Shown in pieces: positions 31,468 to 34,961 of a DNA stretch of 34,961 nt. A program made the position numbers and the translations under genes. The notes below the pieces were generated by a model. The model worked only from the letters and a program-made list of their open reading frames with translations. It ran no database searches and was not told the DNA's origin. Every line of letters starts with the position of its first letter. The stretch's first letter is position 1. Origin of the DNA: Acidobacteriota bacterium (GTDB taxonomy: Bacteria; Acidobacteriota; Blastocatellia; Pyrinomonadales; Pyrinomonadaceae); contig JAHBSH010000019.1 in assembly GCA_019639215.1 (NCBI GenBank), positions 1 through 34,961 on the forward strand. The letters run 5' to 3'.

Positions 31468-32762
31468 ATTTTGTGTTCGATTACGAACCGCTCTGCCAAT
31501 GCTACAGTCTCGTTCACATTCAGGGTTCCATTGAGAATATGAGCGGAGTTTACCACGAAAACATTAGGCACAGATGTCTTTATTGACGGAACAGAGCTTG
31601 AGTAGTTTAGGACCGGAAGAGGAAACACTTGTCTTACCTTGGACACACGGAAATCAACCACGGCATCACGCTTGAATGAAGGATACATCTTTTCAAGTCC
31701 GGCAAGAAATCTCTTTTCGATCTCATCGTCAGAAAGCTCGAACATAGCGTCGTCCGGCTCGACATATTTCGGCAGATATATAAGATGATTTCCGCCAAAT
31801 TCTTTCTTATCAACCAGGGCCGACATCTCTATAACTCCCGTAAAAGGAGTTTCATCGGTGATATTTGTAACGTAATAGTCCGATATGGGAGTCTTTGTCA
31901 GAACTGAAGCACAGACGATACCCTGATATTTAACTCCGGATAAAGTTTGACGTTCTTTAGGAGTAAATGCTGGCACCAGATCAGCCGCCACCGATGAAGG
32001 ACAGGTAAGAACGACGGCATCAAATATAGAATAGACCCCACTGTTTATTACATTTACTTTGTTATTGTCTGCCGGTTCGATCCGATCTATCTTGCTTTCA
32101 AGTTTTATCGAAACACCGAGGTCCGTGAGCTTTTTGGCAAGATTTTCCAATACGCGAGCATAACCACCGCGAACATATCCGAACATTTCCTTTTTCAAAC
32201 CGGAATTTCTTGCAGCATACATTCTTTGGATCGTTGCCCAGATGAAGGCTGCCGAAGTTTTTTTATAAGCGTCACCAAGTTTTGCCTTAAGGAGCGGCCG
32301 CCACATTTTTTCAAAAGTACTCTTGCCGGAGAGTTTCGTCAGCCATTTCTCGACGGAGATCTTCTCTAATACCTTCCAGTCCTTTACTCTTGATGCGTAA
32401 AAGATGGTGCCGCCCAGTCTGAGCTTACTTATGATGTCTAAAGGCGGAAATTTTAGGAATTCAAGCGTGTTCGACATCGAATAGAGTTTTCCTTCTGTAT
32501 AAAAACCGGTTTTTGTCTCTACCCATTCAAATTCATCCGCAAGACCGATGTCTTCTACTATCTTTCTGGTATAAGCGTCTGAAAGCAACGTAACGTGATA
32601 ATGCTTATCCCAAACTACATCGCCGATCTTCCATGCCGACGCCAAGCCACCTATCTCTGCACCTGATTCGAATACAGTAACGGTATCGCCGCGTTGTGCA
32701 CATCTTAAAGCGACGGTGAGGCCGAGAAATCCGGCTCCGATAATTGCGATATTTTTAGACAT
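31464..32762 (-). CDS. FAD-dependent oxidoreductase (amine oxidase/UDP-galactopyranose-mutase-like)
   Basis: A 432-residue flavoprotein. The dinucleotide-binding motif IAIIGAGFLGLTVALRCAQR sits at residues 5-24, followed by VFESGAEIGGLAS, the ribose contact and FAD loop. The C-terminal NSAHILNGTLNVNETVALAE resembles the second FAD motif of protoporphyrinogen oxidase-like and UDP-sugar mutase-like proteins. The reaction is likely on a sugar or lipid carrier in the surface-polysaccharide pathway around it. It lies 26 bp after the acyltransferase gene and overlaps the methyltransferase gene. Confidence 0.85.
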   Translation of the reverse strand: MSKNIAIIGAGFLGLTVALRCAQRGDTVTVFESGAEIGGLASAWKIGDVVWDKHYHVTLLSDAYTRKIVEDIGLADEFEWVETKTGFYTEGKLYSMSNTLEFLKFPPLDIISKLRLGGTIFYASRVKDWKVLEKISVEKWLTKLSGKSTFEKMWRPLLKAKLGDAYKKTSAAFIWATIQRMYAARNSGLKKEMFGYVRGGYARVLENLAKKLTDLGVSIKLESKIDRIEPADNNKVNVINSGVYSIFDAVVLTCPSSVAADLVPAFTPKERQTLSGVKYQGIVCASVLTKTPISDYYVTNITDETPFTGVIEMSALVDKKEFGGNHLIYLPKYVEPDDAMFELSDDEIEKRFLAGLEKMYPSFKRDAVVDFRVSKVRQVFPLPVLNYSSSVPSIKTSVPNVFVVNSAHILNGTLNVNETVALAERFVIEHKI

Positions 32763-32788
32763 CCTAGGATCTTAGAGTGAGAATATGT

Positions 32789-33388
32789 CTACGCTTCTGT
32801 GACTATGCCTTCTTCTATCTTGTAGCTAAGGCCGCACTCACAAGTATATGTTTCTTTTTCAGATTCTGAGAATCGGTGGAATAGATTCCCGCATTTACAC
32901 ACTGCTCCAACTGAGCGTGCTGGACTGCCGAGAACGAGATGAAAATCAGGAATACTCTTCGTTACGATAGAGCCCATGCCGACCATTGCCCAACGGCCAA
33001 TTTCAAGATCGTTCCCAATTATGCATCCAGCACCGATCGTTGATCCCTCACGAACCAAAGTTGGCAATGTGTGTTCGTCAGGTTCGCTTGGCCGGAGTGA
33101 TTTGAGATCGGGAAATGTTGCTCGCGGAAACCGGTCATTTGTGAATGTGGTCGAGGCAGATATCATCACACCGTCCTCAATTGTGACGGCCGCACATATA
33201 TAAACCATCGCGTTGATCTTGACGCGATTACCTATTTTAACGTCATAAGCTATGTATGATTTTTCGCCAACGATGCACTCTTCGCCCAGAGACGCACCGT
33301 GACGTATATGGACGTTGTCCCAAATACTTGTGCCTTCACCAAGTGTCACGTTCTCTTCGATCAATGCGGTAGGATGTATTTTTGCCAT
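32789..33388 (-). CDS. left-handed beta-helix (hexapeptide) acyltransferase
   Basis: A 199-residue acyltransferase. Repeating hexapeptides ([IV]GxxxxI style: VTLGEGTSIWDNVHIRHG, IVGEKSYIAYDVKIG, STIGAGCIIGNDLEIG) form a trimeric beta-helix that binds acyl-CoA. The layout is like WlbB/WbpD and WbbJ sugar N-acetyltransferases. A C-terminal tail carries CKCG and CECG pairs, which could bind zinc and is an extra to the standard enzyme. The neighbours, Gfo/Idh and DegT genes, are the expected partners for making a 3-acetamido sugar nucleotide. Confidence 0.87.
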   Translation of the reverse strand: MAKIHPTALIEENVTLGEGTSIWDNVHIRHGASLGEECIVGEKSYIAYDVKIGNRVKINAMVYICAAVTIEDGVMISASTTFTNDRFPRATFPDLKSLRPSEPDEHTLPTLVREGSTIGAGCIIGNDLEIGRWAMVGMGSIVTKSIPDFHLVLGSPARSVGAVCKCGNLFHRFSESEKETYTCECGLSYKIEEGIVTEA

Positions 33389-33463
33389 ATCAGGTGGTAA
33401 TTAAAAGAAGGCGGCGGATAAACAAAGATCACACCACCTTCTTAGTAGGTTTAACTTTAGATC

Positions 33464-34456
33464 CTAAGCTCCTGCGACTGAACGGGAAACAGATTCCCAT
33501 TTGCTTCCTTTCAAGGAGCGGTAAGCAGCATCAATTACTTCAACAGATGCCAGTGCTCCATCCGAGGTTATAAGCAATTCATCTGTGCCTCTGACGGAAC
33601 CTCTAAAATTCTCTAGCTTTGAGCGAAAAGCCTGAACCTTATCATAGCCTTTTCCAAATACGGTCCAATCCGGTGATGAGTTGAGCTTAAACTTTGACTC
33701 ACGCCATCCGACATGGAGAGTTCCGGCTGTTCCATAGATGCTGATAAAGTTTGGAAGCTCCTTATTAATACCCCAAGTCAGGTCAACTGTCGCAACGACA
33801 CCGTTCTCTGTCCTGGTCATAAGCTTTACGTTCTCATCAACTGAAAGACCCTGAGTGCCACCGGCATCAACAGCAATGACGTCCGTTATCGGGCCAAGGA
33901 AGTATCTGATGATATCAACCGAATGCGTCCCGTTATCCATTAAAACTCCGCCGCCGGATACCGCGCTGTCAGAATTCCAACGAGTTGACATGTCAACCTT
34001 TGCAGTAAAAGCATTCTCAAATTGAATGATCTCACCCAAAGTGCCGGAGGCGACCATTGCCTTTGCTTTGATAACGTCCGCGACGTAACGGAATTTTGAT
34101 GCCATCGTAAACGTGACGTTGTTATCATTAGCCGTTGCTATCATCCTCTTGGCTTCCTCTACTGACAGGCAGAGAGGTTTTTCACACAATACGTGAACAC
34201 CGCGTTTCATAAAATACTCGGCGATGTCGGGGTGTGAGTTCGGAGGTGTAGATATAATTACTGCTTCAATATCAGAATTTTCAGCAAGATCTTTATGATC
34301 TGCAAACGCCTTTGCCCCGAACGGCTCTGCGAAAGCAACCGCAGACTCTTTACGTACGTCTGCCACCGCTACAAGCTCGCAAAGATCACTTGTCGGAAAT
34401 GCCTGGGCATATGTTTGGGCGATGCCGCCGGTTCCTATCAATCCAAATTTCAACAT
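33464..34456 (-). CDS. Gfo/Idh/MocA-family NAD-dependent sugar oxidoreductase
   Basis: A 330-residue oxidoreductase. The Rossmann motif LKFGLIGTGGIAQTYAQAF is at residues 2-20, and CEKPLCLSVEEAKRM (about 91-105) carries the family EKP signature with the catalytic lysine. The second half is the usual beta-sheet substrate domain. In clusters with a DegT aminotransferase and a hexapeptide acetyltransferase, this family (WlbA/WbpB type) oxidises the C3 hydroxyl of a UDP-sugar before transamination. That role is inferred here. Confidence 0.88.
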   Translation of the reverse strand: MLKFGLIGTGGIAQTYAQAFPTSDLCELVAVADVRKESAVAFAEPFGAKAFADHKDLAENSDIEAVIISTPPNSHPDIAEYFMKRGVHVLCEKPLCLSVEEAKRMIATANDNNVTFTMASKFRYVADVIKAKAMVASGTLGEIIQFENAFTAKVDMSTRWNSDSAVSGGGVLMDNGTHSVDIIRYFLGPITDVIAVDAGGTQGLSVDENVKLMTRTENGVVATVDLTWGINKELPNFISIYGTAGTLHVGWRESKFKLNSSPDWTVFGKGYDKVQAFRSKLENFRGSVRGTDELLITSDGALASVEVIDAAYRSLKGSKWESVSRSVAGA

Positions 34457-34546
34457 AAAATCCTATAGCTATAAATTGATCTGTTATTACAATTTTGACG
34501 AACGGCATCCTTGATAGAACTTGCCGTCCGTCAAAGCGAAATCGTC

Positions 34547-34961
34547 CTATTCCGCAATGCGGGCTTGCGAAGCAGCCTCGCGGATCGACGCAGCGAGGAA
34601 TTCGATGTGTTCCTCTGTATAGCGTTCGTTTATCGGCAGAACGAGTACATCATGCAGTCCCTTAAAGGTTCCGGGAAAGTTCTCGTCGGAATAATCAACT
34701 GCTTCCGGACGTGCAAGATTGAACGGATAATGACTGTCGCCAAAAGTGTTCTGTTCTGAAAACACCCGGCATTTGAATGCAGGTTTTACCACGTAACGAG
34801 GAGCAGAAGCTACATCATAGGTTTTCAGAGCTTTTGCAAGGCCGACCGATCCGTCCTGTATCTTTGCGTCATCAACCCTCAGACAATATTTCCAATAGGT
34901 CATCGTTGAACCTTCTGCCGGAGTATAGCTTTCTATACCATCGATATCTGCTATACGTTCC
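34547..34961 (-). CDS. DegT/DnrJ/EryC1/StrS aminotransferase, C-terminal part (cut by the window edge)
   Basis: The frame is open to the right edge, so the N-terminus lies outside the window. The visible 138 codons match the C-terminal domain of PLP-dependent sugar aminotransferases: TYWKYCLRV, then PFNLARP and LVLPINERYTEEHIEFLAASI. The internal ATG at 34903 is not the real start. The catalytic lysine and PLP site are off-window. It heads the minus-strand sugar cluster and probably supplies an amino group to a keto-sugar nucleotide made by the neighbouring oxidoreductase. Confidence 0.85.
   Translation of the reverse strand, partial: ERIADIDGIESYTPAEGSTMTYWKYCLRVDDAKIQDGSVGLAKALKTYDVASAPRYVVKPAFKCRVFSEQNTFGDSHYPFNLARPEAVDYSDENFPGTFKGLHDVLVLPINERYTEEHIEFLAASIREAASQARIAE

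Overview
The window is one contig from a Gram-negative bacterium, most likely an Acidobacteriota of the Blastocatellia/Pyrinomonadaceae type. This is inferred from moderate GC, an 1120-residue Oar-like outer-membrane receptor with an N-terminal carboxypeptidase-regulatory-like domain, an imuA-imuB-dnaE2 mutasome, and many small secreted or TPR proteins. No rRNA or phylogenetic marker confirms it.

Left part (1-7300): an HNH endonuclease and a methyltransferase on the minus strand. Then come a four-helix membrane protein, a DinB-fold protein, two near-identical tRNA-Gly(TCC) genes bracketing an unknown gene and a beta-lactamase-family serine hydrolase, a small membrane protein and a secreted TPR protein.

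Centre (7300-17100): the remarkable part. Read along the minus strand, an A-tract-rich promoter (near 17080) leads into a 54-codon gene and hairpins. These are followed by 18 CCA-encoding tRNA genes covering 17 amino acids, interleaved with Y-RNA-like genes, then a Ro60/Rsr gene (TROVE plus vWA), another Y RNA, and the RNA ligase gene rtcB. The order rsr - Y RNA - rtcB is the one known from bacterial Ro operons, but here it is joined to a near-complete tRNA set. I find six copies of one RNA family. Each has a 5-7 bp terminal stem, a conserved internal loop (AUGC on one side, UUG on the other), a second 8-bp stem and UACAU. The stems covary between copies. Two copies carry a circularly permuted tRNA whose acceptor stem is closed by a loop, as in YrlA-type Y RNAs. 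Several array tRNAs are non-canonical: a tRNA-Phe without D-loop GG or a normal T-loop, C33 in Ser(TGA) and Ile(GAT), and a tRNA-Leu with a short variable loop. Spacers between the tRNAs are 7-bp-period repeats, often arranged as inverted pairs. A TrhO-like tRNA U34 hydroxylase gene, a short-chain dehydrogenase and an unknown 114-residue protein also lie in the array. My working idea is a tRNA supply, surveillance and repair island: extra tRNAs, tRNA-mimic Y RNAs, Ro, RtcB ligase and a tRNA modifier.

Right part (17100-34961): thiL, a MerR-type regulator, a normal tRNA-Pro(GGG), the imuA-imuB-dnaE2 cassette with a promoter and palindrome, a gene-free 870-bp stretch, the Oar-like receptor and a secreted unknown protein. 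A minus-strand surface-sugar cluster follows: DegT aminotransferase (cut by the window edge), Gfo/Idh oxidoreductase, hexapeptide acyltransferase, FAD oxidoreductase, methyltransferase and polysaccharide deacetylase.
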